Below are positions 26,994-35,448 of a stretch of 64,000 nucleotides of DNA, piece after piece. Location of the stretch: assembly GCF_011766325.1 (NCBI RefSeq), contig NZ_BLLG01000016.1, forward strand, positions 62,001 through 126,000, read 5' to 3'. The notes below the pieces were generated by a model. That model was not told the origin of the DNA and did no database searches. It saw only the letters and a program-made list of their open reading frames with translations. The stretch is from Streptomyces pacificus. Its GTDB lineage: Bacteria; Actinomycetota; Actinomycetes; Streptomycetales; Streptomycetaceae. Made by a program: the position numbers and the translations under genes. Each line of letters starts with the position of its first letter. The first letter of the stretch is position 1.

Positions 26994-27776
26994 TCACCGG
27001 CCGGTGAACACAGGATCGCGCTTCTCCATGAACGCCTGCATGCCCTCCTTCTGGTCACGGTTCGCGAACAGAGCGTGGAAGACCCGGCGCTCGAACAGCA
27101 GGCCGTCGCGCAGGCCCGTCTCGAGGGCGCGCTGGACGGCCTCTCGGGCCGCGAGGACGGCGGGCTTGCTGTGCGCCGCGATGGTCCGCGCCACCTCGGC
27201 CGTCTCCTCGGCGAGCCGGTCCGCGGGCACGGTCCGGGAGACCAGCCCTGCCCTCTCGGCCTCGGCGGCGTCCATGGTGCGGCCGGTGAGGATCATGTCC
27301 ATGGCCCGGGCCGCGCCGACCAGGCGGGTCAGGCGCTGGGTTCCGCCGATTCCCGGGATGACGCCGAGCCGTACCTCCGGCTGACCGAAGACCGCGGTGT
27401 CGGCGGCGATGACGAGGTCGCACATCATGGCGAGTTCGCAACCGCCGCCGAGCGCGTACCCGGCCACCGACGCGATCTTGGGGGTGCGCAGGGCGGCGAA
27501 CGCCTCCCAGCCTGCGAAGTAGTCGTCCGCCGCCATCTCCACGGCGGTCCGTGACGCCATCTCGGTGATGTCGGCACCGGCCGCGAACGCCCGCCCGGAA
27601 CCGGTGACCACGAAGGAGCCGATGCCCGGGTCGCGGTCCAACGGCTGCAGAGCGTCCACGAGTTCCCCCATGAGCTCGCTGCTCAGGGCGTTCAGGACGG
27701 CCGGCCTGTCCAGGGTGACGGTGACGACCCGGTCGTCGCGGTCGACGCGGATGGTGCGGTACTGACGGTCGTTCAT
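26994..27776 (-). CDS. Enoyl-CoA hydratase/isomerase (crotonase family)
   Basis: 260 residues. The oxyanion-hole segments are present (GRAFAAGADITEM; AGYALGGGCELAMMCD), and both catalytic Glu positions of classical hydratases appear conserved (GGGCE and GQPEVRLGVIPG). It would hydrate or isomerise an enoyl-CoA-like thioester. It begins 16 bases after the reductase-like gene and so is third in an operon with an adenylation enzyme and that reductase. Its substrate may therefore be a product of those proteins rather than a fatty acid. Confidence 0.9.
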   Translation of the reverse strand: MNDRQYRTIRVDRDDRVVTVTLDRPAVLNALSSELMGELVDALQPLDRDPGIGSFVVTGSGRAFAAGADITEMASRTAVEMAADDYFAGWEAFAALRTPKIASVAGYALGGGCELAMMCDLVIAADTAVFGQPEVRLGVIPGIGGTQRLTRLVGAARAMDMILTGRTMDAAEAERAGLVSRTVPADRLAEETAEVARTIAAHSKPAVLAAREAVQRALETGLRDGLLFERRVFHALFANRDQKEGMQAFMEKRDPVFTGR

Positions 27777-27792
27777 ATCCGTGCGGATCCTC

Positions 27793-29103
27793 TCAGGAGT
27801 CCCAGATGGCGCCGTAGGCGGGGATGCCGAGCCGTTCCAGGCCGTGGACGACCCGCCACGTCAGCCTCTTGTTGGAGATGCAGATCACCGCTTCGGCACC
27901 GAAGTCGCGGTAGGCCGCGTAGGCCAGGCGCACCATGTCCGGCTTCCCGTTCCCGGAGGTGTCCCAGACGACCGCGTCCGGCTGGACGGCGAGGATCTCG
28001 TCGACCAGTGCGTCACCGTACGTCGTCCGGGGGCTGCGGGCCGCCCACACCAGGCGGGAGGGCACCTCGGCGGCGAGCAGATGGGGCAGGCAGGGCCCGA
28101 TCCCGCTGCCGGTCGCGACGTACACGACCTTGCGGAACAGGGTCTCGACGTTGGCGACGCCGGCGGTGGTGACGCCCTTGACCCAGACATGGGAGGGCAG
28201 GTCGTCGATGAAGGCGCCGGTCCAGTCGCCCGCCCGGGACACCGTGAGTCTGAACCCCGTGCGCCCGGGCGCGGGCACGTTGGCGAAGGAGTGCCACTCG
28301 GTCAGCGGGCTGCGGCTGATGGCGGTGGAGGAACCGGCGAACGGCGTCTCGCCGTGGTCGAAGTGGGCGATGGCCACGTGCGCCGACGGCCGTTCGATAC
28401 GGACCGGGACCCGCCGCAGCCTCAGCCAGGGCAGGACGACACTGAACGTGACCGCGGCGAGCACCCAGACGCCCGGGTCGGAGACCGGTGACTGGCCCTC
28501 CGCCCGCAGCGACAGCAGCAACTGGGCCCAGAACAGGCAGAGGGCCGCCCATCCGCCGAACCGGTGGGTGCGCTCGAACAGATCGTGGTGGCGGCCCCGC
28601 ACCGGCGGCAGCGCGGTCACCACCACCACCGCGAGCAGGGCGACCAGCAGGCAGGAGACCGCCAGCACCGGACCCGGGGCGCGTTCCGCAGCCAGGGCCG
28701 CGGTCTGGGCGAGGAACAGCACCGTCCCGGCGAGAGCTCCCCCGACGTGCAGACCTCCGAAGTGATACACCTTTCCGAGGGCCCAGCGGATTCCCAGCGG
28801 CCAGTGCAGGGGCGCTGCGACGGCGATCCGGAACAGCAGGTTGATCACGTGCTGCTGGCGGATCACGACCGCCAGGGCGAAGTCGGCCAGCGCCAGGCGT
28901 CCCAGGGTGTGCGCGTCCACCGCGTCACGGGCCTGCAGGACGGCGAGGACGGCCAGGTTGACCGCCACGACCAGCGCTGCCAGCCGGTTGTAGTGCATCA
29001 GCCGGGGATGCTTCCAGACGCGGCGTGCGAGCGGGGCGGGCGGAGGCAGGCGGACGTCCCCCGGCAGGGCCCGCGGCAGTGCCGGCGGCCGCGGCGCGCT
29101 CAT
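27793..29103 (-). CDS. Multi-helix membrane protein with ferredoxin-reductase-like NAD-binding domain
   Basis: 436 residues. The N-terminal half has about six membrane helices (for example LAALVVAVNLAVLAVLQA, VSCLLVALLAVVVVTALPP). The C-terminal half resembles an FAD/NAD(P)H reductase: a beta-barrel stretch ending GAFIDDLPSHVWVKG, then YVATGSGIGPCLPHLL, the nucleotide-binding loop of ferric-reductase/FNR-like enzymes. The end (VICISNKRLTWRVV) is not typical of FNR. Similar arrangements, fused to adenylation domains, occur in fungal NRPS-like proteins, from memory. Here the adenylation protein is separate and overlaps by four bases (ATGA). Its redox substrate is unknown. Confidence 0.75.
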   Translation of the reverse strand: MSAPRPPALPRALPGDVRLPPPAPLARRVWKHPRLMHYNRLAALVVAVNLAVLAVLQARDAVDAHTLGRLALADFALAVVIRQQHVINLLFRIAVAAPLHWPLGIRWALGKVYHFGGLHVGGALAGTVLFLAQTAALAAERAPGPVLAVSCLLVALLAVVVVTALPPVRGRHHDLFERTHRFGGWAALCLFWAQLLLSLRAEGQSPVSDPGVWVLAAVTFSVVLPWLRLRRVPVRIERPSAHVAIAHFDHGETPFAGSSTAISRSPLTEWHSFANVPAPGRTGFRLTVSRAGDWTGAFIDDLPSHVWVKGVTTAGVANVETLFRKVVYVATGSGIGPCLPHLLAAEVPSRLVWAARSPRTTYGDALVDEILAVQPDAVVWDTSGNGKPDMVRLAYAAYRDFGAEAVICISNKRLTWRVVHGLERLGIPAYGAIWDS

Positions 29104-30776
29104 CGGCCGGCCTCCCGGCCCCGGTGCTCGACCAGACGCAGCAGGGCCGCTTTGTCGATCTTGCCTCGGCTGGTGCGGGGCAGCTCCTCCATGACGTGGA
29201 CCGCCTCCGGAACGCAGTAGTAGGGCAGCGCGAGAGCCACGGCCCCACGGGCGGCTTCGGGATCGAGCCCGGTCCCCGCGGCGAAGGACACCAGCGTCCG
29301 GTCGTCCACTTTCACCGTGGCGGCGCGCCTGCAACCGGGCAGCGCCTCCAGGACGGCGGAGACCGCATCGAGTTCGACGCGGAATCCGCGGACCTTCACC
29401 TGGTCGTCGGTGCGGCCGAGGATCTCCAGCTCACCTTCCGGGGTCCAGCGGCCCAGGTCGCGGGTGCGGAACATCAGACGGCCGCGGCCGAGAAACGGGT
29501 CCGGTACGTACCGCTCACCGGTGAGGGCCGGATCGCCGAGGTATCCGGCCGACACGCCGTCGCCGCCCGCCCACATCTCGCCGACCTCGCCGGCCGGCAC
29601 GGGGCGCCGCCGCGCGTCGAGCACATACACGGCGTTGTTGGGGGTCGGCCTGCCGATGGTGAGCCGGCGGGCGGAACGGCGGTACCGCTGCATGGTGTTG
29701 ACGATCGTGGTCTCGGTGGGGCCGCAGGAGTTGTAGAAGACGCGGCCGTCGGCCCACCGGTCGGCGAGGGCCCGCGGACAGGGCTCCCCCGCCACGGCGA
29801 CGACGCCGACCGAGGGGCAGGACGCCGGGTCGATGCCGCTGAGGATGGTGGGCGTGGAGATCACCACATCGGCCCGGCGCACCGCTGCCGCGATGTCCTT
29901 GCCGCGGATGACCAGGGTCGCCCCGTGCGTCAGCGCGCCGAGCATCTCCCACGCCGCCATGTCGAAGGCGATGGAGAGGACCTGCGCCACCCTGGTGCCC
30001 GGCCCCATGCCCAGGCCGCCCGGCTCGGTCAGGAGCAGGTTGCACACATTGCGGTGCGTCACCACGACGCCGTTCGGCGAGCCGGTGGTGCCGGAGGTGA
30101 ACAGGACGTAGCAGGGGTCGTCCCCGCTCGTGGGCCGGACGGGGACGAAGCGCCGGCCGCCTCCGCCTCCGCCTCCGCCTCCGTCCCCGTCCCCGTCCCC
30201 GTCCCCGTTCCCGTCCCCGTTCCCGTTCCCGGGCCGGGCCACCGTTGCGTCGACGGCCGTCACCCGCACACCGTCGACGACCGGGACGAGGCGGGCGTGC
30301 TCCTTTGTCGTGAGGACCACGCGTGCTCCGGTCACCGCGAGGATGTGCCGCAACTGCTCGGCGGGGCAGACCCGTATGTCCTGGGGCACGTAGGCGGCTC
30401 CCGTCTTCAGCACCGCAAGCAGCCCGACCAGCAGGGGGATCCCCCTGCTGGCGAAGATCGGGACGTACTGGCCAGGACCGACCCCGGCATCCGCCAGCAC
30501 GAAGGCCAGGCGGTCCGACTGACGCTCCAGTTCCCCGTAGGTGATGGCCGCCCCCAGGTGCTCGGCCGCCACCGACCGGGGCCGGAGGGCCGCCTGCGCT
30601 CCGACCGCCAGGTGCACCTGCTCGCAGCTGAGGCCGGCGGCGGGTCCCCGGGAGAATACGGGCAGTGTCCGCGGGGCAGCGGCAGCCACCTGCTCGGGGC
30701 GGGCCGCACGCCCGCGGACCTTCCCGCTTCGCCGCTCTGCCGCTCCCGCGCTTGCGCTGCGTATCTGCTGAGTCAC
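29100..30776 (-). CDS. Stand-alone amino-acid-type adenylation protein (AMP-binding)
   Basis: 558 residues. GTG 30776 has GGAAGGG upstream. The core motifs are VLFTSGTTGSPNGVVVTH (A3), SCGPTET (A5), GRTDDQVKVRGFRVELD (A8) and RTSRGKIDKAAL (A10, Lys present). In A3 the usual Lys is Asn (SPNG), and A7 reads FRTRDLGRW rather than TGD, so turnover may be altered. No carrier domain is attached. A Gly/Asp/Asn run of about 25 residues (around 183-207) interrupts the region just before A3, encoded by hexanucleotide repeats. The gene overlaps the membrane reductase by four bases; together they may activate and reduce an acid. Confidence 0.85.
   Translation of the reverse strand: MTQQIRSASAGAAERRSGKVRGRAARPEQVAAAAPRTLPVFSRGPAAGLSCEQVHLAVGAQAALRPRSVAAEHLGAAITYGELERQSDRLAFVLADAGVGPGQYVPIFASRGIPLLVGLLAVLKTGAAYVPQDIRVCPAEQLRHILAVTGARVVLTTKEHARLVPVVDGVRVTAVDATVARPGNGNGDGNGDGDGDGDGGGGGGGGGRRFVPVRPTSGDDPCYVLFTSGTTGSPNGVVVTHRNVCNLLLTEPGGLGMGPGTRVAQVLSIAFDMAAWEMLGALTHGATLVIRGKDIAAAVRRADVVISTPTILSGIDPASCPSVGVVAVAGEPCPRALADRWADGRVFYNSCGPTETTIVNTMQRYRRSARRLTIGRPTPNNAVYVLDARRRPVPAGEVGEMWAGGDGVSAGYLGDPALTGERYVPDPFLGRGRLMFRTRDLGRWTPEGELEILGRTDDQVKVRGFRVELDAVSAVLEALPGCRRAATVKVDDRTLVSFAAGTGLDPEAARGAVALALPYYCVPEAVHVMEELPRTSRGKIDKAALLRLVEHRGREAGR
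30159..30232. repeat. CGTCCC/CGCCTC hexanucleotide microsatellite inside the adenylation gene
   Basis: About twelve 6-bp units (CGCCTC then CGTCCC/CGTTCC) in frame, translating on the minus strand to an alternating Gly-Asn/Gly-Asp and poly-Gly linker. The period of six keeps the frame when units are gained or lost. Confidence 0.85.
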
Positions 30777-31083
30777 AGCCGACCCTTCCCGATCAGGCTA
30801 CGGACCGCACGTCCGCGCGGTCGGCTGCCGTGCGGCAGCACAACGCAGTCCACAAGCGGCGCCCCGGCCCGGACAAGACGGATCGACGGGGCGTCACACT
30901 CATGTAAGGATCGGGGCCGCTCTTCGGCCACATGAGGCAGGCCGCACCAGGTGGCCTCGGCGATGGCGATCACTCCGGTCGACGTACTCCGGCTGACGCA
31001 CTGGCGGCCTCCGCCGGGCGAGCGGCGCCGCTCGCCCGGCGGAGGCTCCGGCCGATCGGCGGCGGCGCGTCAGGCGGCCGGGC
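30777..31083. other. 307-bp intergenic region with a palindrome
   Basis: It separates the padR gene from the adenylation operon on the same strand. Apart from the palindrome at 31008-31045, no gene is seen. Confidence 0.5.
31008..31045. terminator. 38-bp perfect palindrome, probable terminator of padR
   Basis: The arm CCTCCGCCGGGCGAGCGGC (31008-31026) is followed directly by its exact complement (31027-31045). It lies 38 bases after the padR stop on the minus strand. With no spacer, the loop would come from the GGCGCC centre. Confidence 0.7.
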
Positions 31084-31596
31084 TCACGTGATCTGTTCGG
31101 CCGCCCACTCGGCCCACTCGCGGCGCATGGCGTTGAACCGCAGTCCGTACTCCAGGGCGATCCGCCCGTACAGCGAGAGAGCGTCGTCGCCCCAGTCGAT
31201 GGCGTCCGTCAGTCTGCGCAGTTCCCGGTGTCCCTCCTCGGACAGTGTGGTCAGCTCGGTCAGATACGTACGCGCCTGCCCCGGCTCCAGCACGCCGAGG
31301 AAGAAGACGCGCAGCAGCACATCGCTGCGGGTGCTGAGTTGGGGTTTCGTCTCGGTCAGCCAGTGCCGCAGCTCGGACATCCCCGCGTCCGTGAGCGCGT
31401 ACTCCTTGCGGCCGCGGGGCCCCTCGGCCGCCACGGTGATGAGGCCGGCGCCCGCCAGCCTGGTCAGCTCGGTGTAGATCTGGCTCTGGGTCGCGGGCCA
31501 GACGTTGGCCAGTGAGGTGTCGAAGCGCTTCAGCAGGTCGTACCCGCTGGCGGGGCGCTCCGACAGGAGACCGAGCAGTGCGTGTCTGAGGCTCAT
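31084..31596 (-). CDS. PadR-family transcriptional regulator
   Basis: 170 residues. It has a PadR winged helix (MSLRHALLGLLSERPASGYDL, then VWPATQSQIYTELTRLAGAGL and GRKEYALTDAG) followed by the C-terminal dimerisation helices (VLLRVFFLG; EYGLRFNAMRREWAEW). It is divergent from a small membrane-protein gene, with an inverted repeat in the 85-bp gap, so it most likely represses that gene and itself. PadR proteins often respond to phenolics or antibiotics; the ligand here is unknown. Confidence 0.92.
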   Translation of the reverse strand: MSLRHALLGLLSERPASGYDLLKRFDTSLANVWPATQSQIYTELTRLAGAGLITVAAEGPRGRKEYALTDAGMSELRHWLTETKPQLSTRSDVLLRVFFLGVLEPGQARTYLTELTTLSEEGHRELRRLTDAIDWGDDALSLYGRIALEYGLRFNAMRREWAEWAAEQIT

Positions 31597-31615
31597 GCCG
31601 ACACTCTACCTTCCA

Positions 31616-31664
31616 CAATTGACATATCGACCCAGCACCTTCTACTTTCGACATGTCATAATTG
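31616..31664. promoter_or_regulatory. Inverted repeat between padR and the divergent membrane gene
   Basis: The left arm CAATTGACATATCGA (31616-31630) and the complement of the right arm (31648-31664, CAATTATGACATGTCGA) match apart from a two-base insertion and one substitution. The region is much more AT-rich than its surroundings. It is the likely PadR operator. Confidence 0.65.
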
Positions 31665-31681
31665 ATACCCTTGGAGGGACC

Positions 31682-32236
31682 ATGTCTTACCTGCGGACGT
31701 TCCTGCCGTGGATCGTCTTCGCGGCAATCCCCTCGCAGCACTGGCAGTGGGCATCACTGGCCGCGCTGGCGGTCGCCGTCGTGATCATTCGTTCGCAGCG
31801 ACGGGCCGGGAGCGGATTCGACGCCCTGATCATCGAGCTGGGTTCGGCCTTCTTCTTCGCCGCGCTGGCCTTCACGGCCTTCAGCGACCCGCAGTCGGGC
31901 CTGCACGAGTACTCCGCCGCGCTCGCCTCCGGCACCCTCGCCGTCATCTCCGGGGCTTCGCTGGCCATAGGCAAACCGTTCACTCTGGGCATCGCCCGCC
32001 GCACCACCCCCAGAGAGGTCTGGACCCGCAGGGCCTTCCTGCACACCAACGTCGTCATCACCGCCGTATGGACCGCGGCCTTCGCCCTGACCGCAGCCGT
32101 CCTCGCGCTGGAGGCATACGCAGGAAACGCCCACTCGGCCGCGGCGACCATCGTGCAACTCGCCGGATTCGCCGTCCCGATGCTCTTCACCGTCCGCTAC
32201 GTCGCGCACGTCCGGGGCAAGGCCACCGCCTCCTGA
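31682..32236 (+). CDS. Small integral membrane protein of unknown function
   Basis: 184 residues with about five to six hydrophobic segments (TFLPWIVFAAIP, AALAVAVVIIRS, LGSAFFFAALAFTAF, ALASGTLAVISGASLAIG, NVVITAVWTAAFALTAAVLAL, VQLAGFAVPMLF). It carries a conserved-looking polar stretch, GKPFTLGIARRTTPREVW. GGAGGGA precedes the ATG. No enzyme or transporter motif was recognised. Its divergent partner is a PadR regulator, so expression is probably induced by a small molecule. Confidence 0.75.
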   Translation: MSYLRTFLPWIVFAAIPSQHWQWASLAALAVAVVIIRSQRRAGSGFDALIIELGSAFFFAALAFTAFSDPQSGLHEYSAALASGTLAVISGASLAIGKPFTLGIARRTTPREVWTRRAFLHTNVVITAVWTAAFALTAAVLALEAYAGNAHSAAATIVQLAGFAVPMLFTVRYVAHVRGKATAS

Positions 32237-32518
32237 GCGGACCCGGCTTCCGCCGGTGGCACGCGCAGGCCCGTCGCGTCCCGGCGGCGCGTCAAGGGCG
32301 CCAACGGGTGGGGCGGGGGGGGCGCCGCGACCCCCGGATGCCGCTCGTCCCGGGTCGGGTGGCGCCCGCCCCGCCCCGCCCCGTCGCGACGCCCGGCACG
32401 GCCGGCAACTGGGGGTCGGCGCGTTGCCGCATCAACCGGGCAGGACCACGGCGAGGCCGATCCGGCATCCCGCGATGCACCGCACCGGCCCCCGCTCCGC
32501 ACCACTCCTCCCCGCTGC

Positions 32519-32566
32519 CGCACCCGCACCCGCACTCGCACTCGCACTCGCACTCGCACTCGCACT
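32519..32566. repeat. CGCACC/CGCACT hexanucleotide microsatellite
   Basis: Two CGCACC units followed by six perfect CGCACT units, in non-coding DNA. Such 6-bp arrays recur in this window. Confidence 0.9.
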
Positions 32567-33385
32567 CGCGCCCCGTCCCCTTCCCCGCTCGCGCTCGCCC
32601 GAGTACGTACGGGGGCGTACGGGTGCGCCGGGGGCACCGCGCCGGGATCCGGCCTCCGCGATCAGGGGCGCTCCGAGCTCCCGCGGCGCATCCGCCTCTT
32701 CGATTCCGGTCGGCGCCACCGTCCGTGCTCGCCATCGGTATTCACAAGCGCGCGCAAACATTAAGTGCATCCGACAGGCAAGCACTTTGCCATCTCCGCA
32801 CCTTCCCCTTACCGATATAGCCCGATTTCCTCGCTAGGTTCATCACCAGAAGCGCGACCACGTGTTTGGACACTGGTCGATCTTTGCAGTCAGCAACGCG
32901 AATGTGAGCGTCACCCCGGCGCCCGCTCGGCAATTTCCGGCTGGCAGGAAGAGCGAACCGCGAGGGCCCTGAAGTCCTCGTACCCCATCGACGGCCGCCC
33001 CGTGCATCGCGCCCGCGGGCGGCCTGTCACCGCTCTGCCCGCGACGGTCGGTGAGCGGGCCGCGGCGACGCATTCATCGAGAGACGCACCACGAGGCGAG
33101 ACCGAATGAGGACCCATGAAGACGGGTGCCGACCGGGCCGCGGAGCCGGTCCCCACCCCGACCACTCAGGCCCGCTGCCAACGGGCCGGCGGCCGCGGGC
33201 ACCTTCCTCCCGGCGGGCCCCTGCGCCGGGCCCGCGCCGGAAGCGCCACGGCCACCCGCGCCCCGCGCGTAAGGGCCTGCCGCCACGAGTCGATGCCGAC
33301 CGGGCGTGCGCCGCATCGGGAGCAGGCTGAGCCGACTATCCGGGGCGCCTCGTGCGAAGTGCGGCACCCGCGGCGTGAACGTGAA

Positions 33386-33415
33386 TTGGATCACAACTCT
33401 ACAGGTCTCTTGTAA
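33386..33415 (+). promoter_or_regulatory. Candidate promoter of the biosynthetic cluster
   Basis: TTGGAT (33386-33391) and TTGTAA (33410-33415) with 18-base spacing, in an AT-rich stretch about 45 bases upstream of the first cluster gene. The match to the SigA-type -10 is only partial. Confidence 0.35.
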
Positions 33416-33457
33416 ATCGCCGCAAGGTGGCTCTAGCAAATTATGGAGATTCTCGTG

Positions 33458-34507
33458 ATGGCTCATGCCCCGCATCGGCCGGAATCCAGAGAGGCGGCCT
33501 CTTCCGAGGTCGCCGTGCTGAGTAAGATCGTCAAGCGCTACGCCGATACGAAAGGCGCGGAGTTCGCCGCCGTCAACGATCTCGATCTACGCATACGACG
33601 AGGAGAGGTCGTGGCGTTCCTGGGGCCGAACGGCGCCGGGAAGACCACCACCATCGACATGCTGCTGGGACTCCTCGCACCGGATTCGGGCGAGGTGCGG
33701 CTCTTCGGCGGGCCCCCGCAGCAGGCGGTGCGCTCCGGACGGGTCGGTGCCGTCCTGCAGACCGGCGGACTGCTGCCCGATCTGACCGTCCAGGCCACCG
33801 TGCGGATGCTCGGCTCGCTGCACCCCGGTGCGGATCCCGAGAGGGCCATCCGCCGGGCCGGTCTCACCGCACTGCGCAGACGCAGGGTCGGCGAGTGCTC
33901 CGGCGGCGAACAGCAGCGGCTGAGGTTCGCCCTCGCCCTGCTGCCCGAGCCCGAGTTCCTGGTGCTGGACGAACCGACGGCCGGGATGGACGTGGCGGCC
34001 CGCCGGGAGTTCTGGGCCGCCGTGCGGCAGGACGCGGCGCGCGGCACGACCGTCATGTTCGCCACCCACTACGTGGAGGAGGCGGAGCACTTCGCCGACC
34101 GGGTCGTGATGATCGACCGCGGCCGGCTGGTCGCAGACGGCTCCGTGTCCACCGTCAGAGCCGCCATCACCGGACGCACCGTGTCCGCCCGGATGACCGC
34201 CGTGGAGGCCGCCATGGTGGCCGCTTCCCCGGATGTCCGCTCCAGCACGGTGCGCGGCGACCGCCACTGCTTCGACTGCGCGGACTCCGACTCCGTGCTG
34301 CGTCTGCTGCTCCACCGGACGTCCGCCGCGGAGATCGAGGTCGCGCCGCGCAGCCTCGAGGAGGCCTTCCTGGCCATCACCGACCACGACCACGACCACG
34401 ACCACGGGCGCGACCGCGACCACGACCACGGGCGCGACCGCGACCACGACCACGGGCGCGACCGCGACCGCGAACCAGTCCGAGACGTCCGGGAGGCCCG
34501 GCGATGA
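33458..34507 (+). CDS. ABC transporter ATPase with His/Asp/Arg repeat tail
   Basis: 349 residues. DrrA-like: Walker A FLGPNGAGKTTTIDML, signature CSGGEQQRLRFALAL, Walker B FLVLDEPTAGMD, switch His FATHYVEEAE. ATG 33458 is preferred because GGAG lies nine bases upstream; ATG 33443 would add five residues. After the normal C-terminal domain ends (LEEAFLAITD) come about 30 residues of DHDHGRDR-type repeats encoded by a 24-bp tandem repeat. Histidine-rich runs can bind metals, but no role is known here. It overlaps the permease gene by four bases. It is probably the exporter or immunity pump of the downstream pathway. Confidence 0.9.
   Translation: MAHAPHRPESREAASSEVAVLSKIVKRYADTKGAEFAAVNDLDLRIRRGEVVAFLGPNGAGKTTTIDMLLGLLAPDSGEVRLFGGPPQQAVRSGRVGAVLQTGGLLPDLTVQATVRMLGSLHPGADPERAIRRAGLTALRRRRVGECSGGEQQRLRFALALLPEPEFLVLDEPTAGMDVAARREFWAAVRQDAARGTTVMFATHYVEEAEHFADRVVMIDRGRLVADGSVSTVRAAITGRTVSARMTAVEAAMVAASPDVRSSTVRGDRHCFDCADSDSVLRLLLHRTSAAEIEVAPRSLEEAFLAITDHDHDHDHGRDRDHDHGRDRDHDHGRDRDREPVRDVREARR
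34381..34470. repeat. 24-bp tandem repeat encoding a His/Asp/Arg tail
   Basis: Units of the type GACCACGACCACGGGCGC plus GACCGC are repeated about three times in frame, preceded by extra GACCAC units. They encode DHDHGRDR repeats at the C-terminus of the ABC ATPase. Confidence 0.9.
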
Positions 34508-35298
34508 GTACCGCGCAGACGTCCGTCCCCCGCATACGGACCTCGCCTTTCAGCGGCGTGAACCCCACCTTTGTCGCCTTCGAGCTCCGGCGGCGCTTCA
34601 GCCGCCAGACCACCGTCTTCACCATCCTGCTGCCCGCGGTCCTCTACCTCGCCCTGTTCCGGACGGGCCCGGAGGGCGGGGCGCTCGCGCACGGCAACTT
34701 CGCCGCCTGGATGATGACGGGCCTGGCCGTCTACGGAGCGGCGATGGCGGCCATCAGCTCGGCGGCCACCATCTCGATCGAGAAGTCCAGCGGCTGGATG
34801 CGCACGATCGCCCTGAGCCCTCTCGCGCCACCCGGGTACCTCTTCGTGAAGGTGCTCTGCTCGGTGATGATGGCCGCCGTGCCCGTCGCCGTCATCGGGG
34901 TGGTGGGATTCGCCACCGGCGCTCGCGCGGAGCCGGGCGTCTGGGTCACGTCCCTCCTCGTCGCCTGGCTCGGTTCCGCCGTCTTCGCCGCCCTCGGCAT
35001 CGCGCTGGGGCTGGCTCTCAAGCCCGAGACCGTCACGCACATACCCGGGTTGGTGATGACCGCGCTCGCGTTCCTCGGCAACCTGTTCATCCCGCTCAGC
35101 GGCACCATGCTGGAGATCGCCCGGTACACGCCCATGTACGGCGTCTCGGCGCTGGCCCGCTACGCACTCACCGACGGCTACTCGTTCAGCGGCGAGCACT
35201 CCAGCCTGGCGGGCGCCGTGCTCAACGTGGCCGCCTGGCTGGCCGCGTTCTCCTTCATGGCGATCCGCCGCTTCCGGCGGAGCACGGGCCGCCTCTAG
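34504..35298 (+). CDS. ABC-2 type permease of the cluster exporter
   Basis: 264 residues, six helices. It has a typical N-terminal amphipathic start (VAFELRRRFSRQTTVF), the first helix TILLPAVLYLALF, and the ABC-2 region with PGLVMTALAFLGNLFIPLSGTML. Its ATG overlaps the ATPase TGA. It forms an exporter with the preceding ATPase. A 150-bp gap precedes the biosynthetic genes. Confidence 0.88.
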   Translation: MSTAQTSVPRIRTSPFSGVNPTFVAFELRRRFSRQTTVFTILLPAVLYLALFRTGPEGGALAHGNFAAWMMTGLAVYGAAMAAISSAATISIEKSSGWMRTIALSPLAPPGYLFVKVLCSVMMAAVPVAVIGVVGFATGARAEPGVWVTSLLVAWLGSAVFAALGIALGLALKPETVTHIPGLVMTALAFLGNLFIPLSGTMLEIARYTPMYGVSALARYALTDGYSFSGEHSSLAGAVLNVAAWLAAFSFMAIRRFRRSTGRL

Positions 35299-35448
35299 CG
35301 CACCGCCGCTCCGCGGTCCTGCCCAGATCCGCAACACACCCGTAGCCCTTGCCACATCCGTAGCCCCTACGACCCCCGTCGCCCGTGCGGCACCGTCCGC
35401 CGACGGCCGCGCGCGACACGTCCTCCCACCAAGAAGGGTGTAGAGCTG

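Larger units (their letters stand above)
32237..33457. other. 1.2-kb intergenic region upstream of the large biosynthetic cluster
   Basis: No supported gene. It holds a hexanucleotide microsatellite (32519-32566), a relatively AT-rich island (about 32740-32910) and a candidate promoter (33386-33415). Short frames such as 33116-33415 have weak start signals and Arg/Pro/Gly-rich translations, and I do not accept them as genes. Confidence 0.5.

Noticed and set aside
32519..32566. CRISPR-like array
   Set aside because: Units are six bases with no spacers, so this is a microsatellite.
33116..33415. Possible precursor peptide gene (99 residues) for the LanB-like protein
   Set aside because: The translation is Arg/Pro/Gly-rich with few Ser/Thr-Cys pairs, the ribosome-binding site is poor, and it lies outside the overlapped operon.
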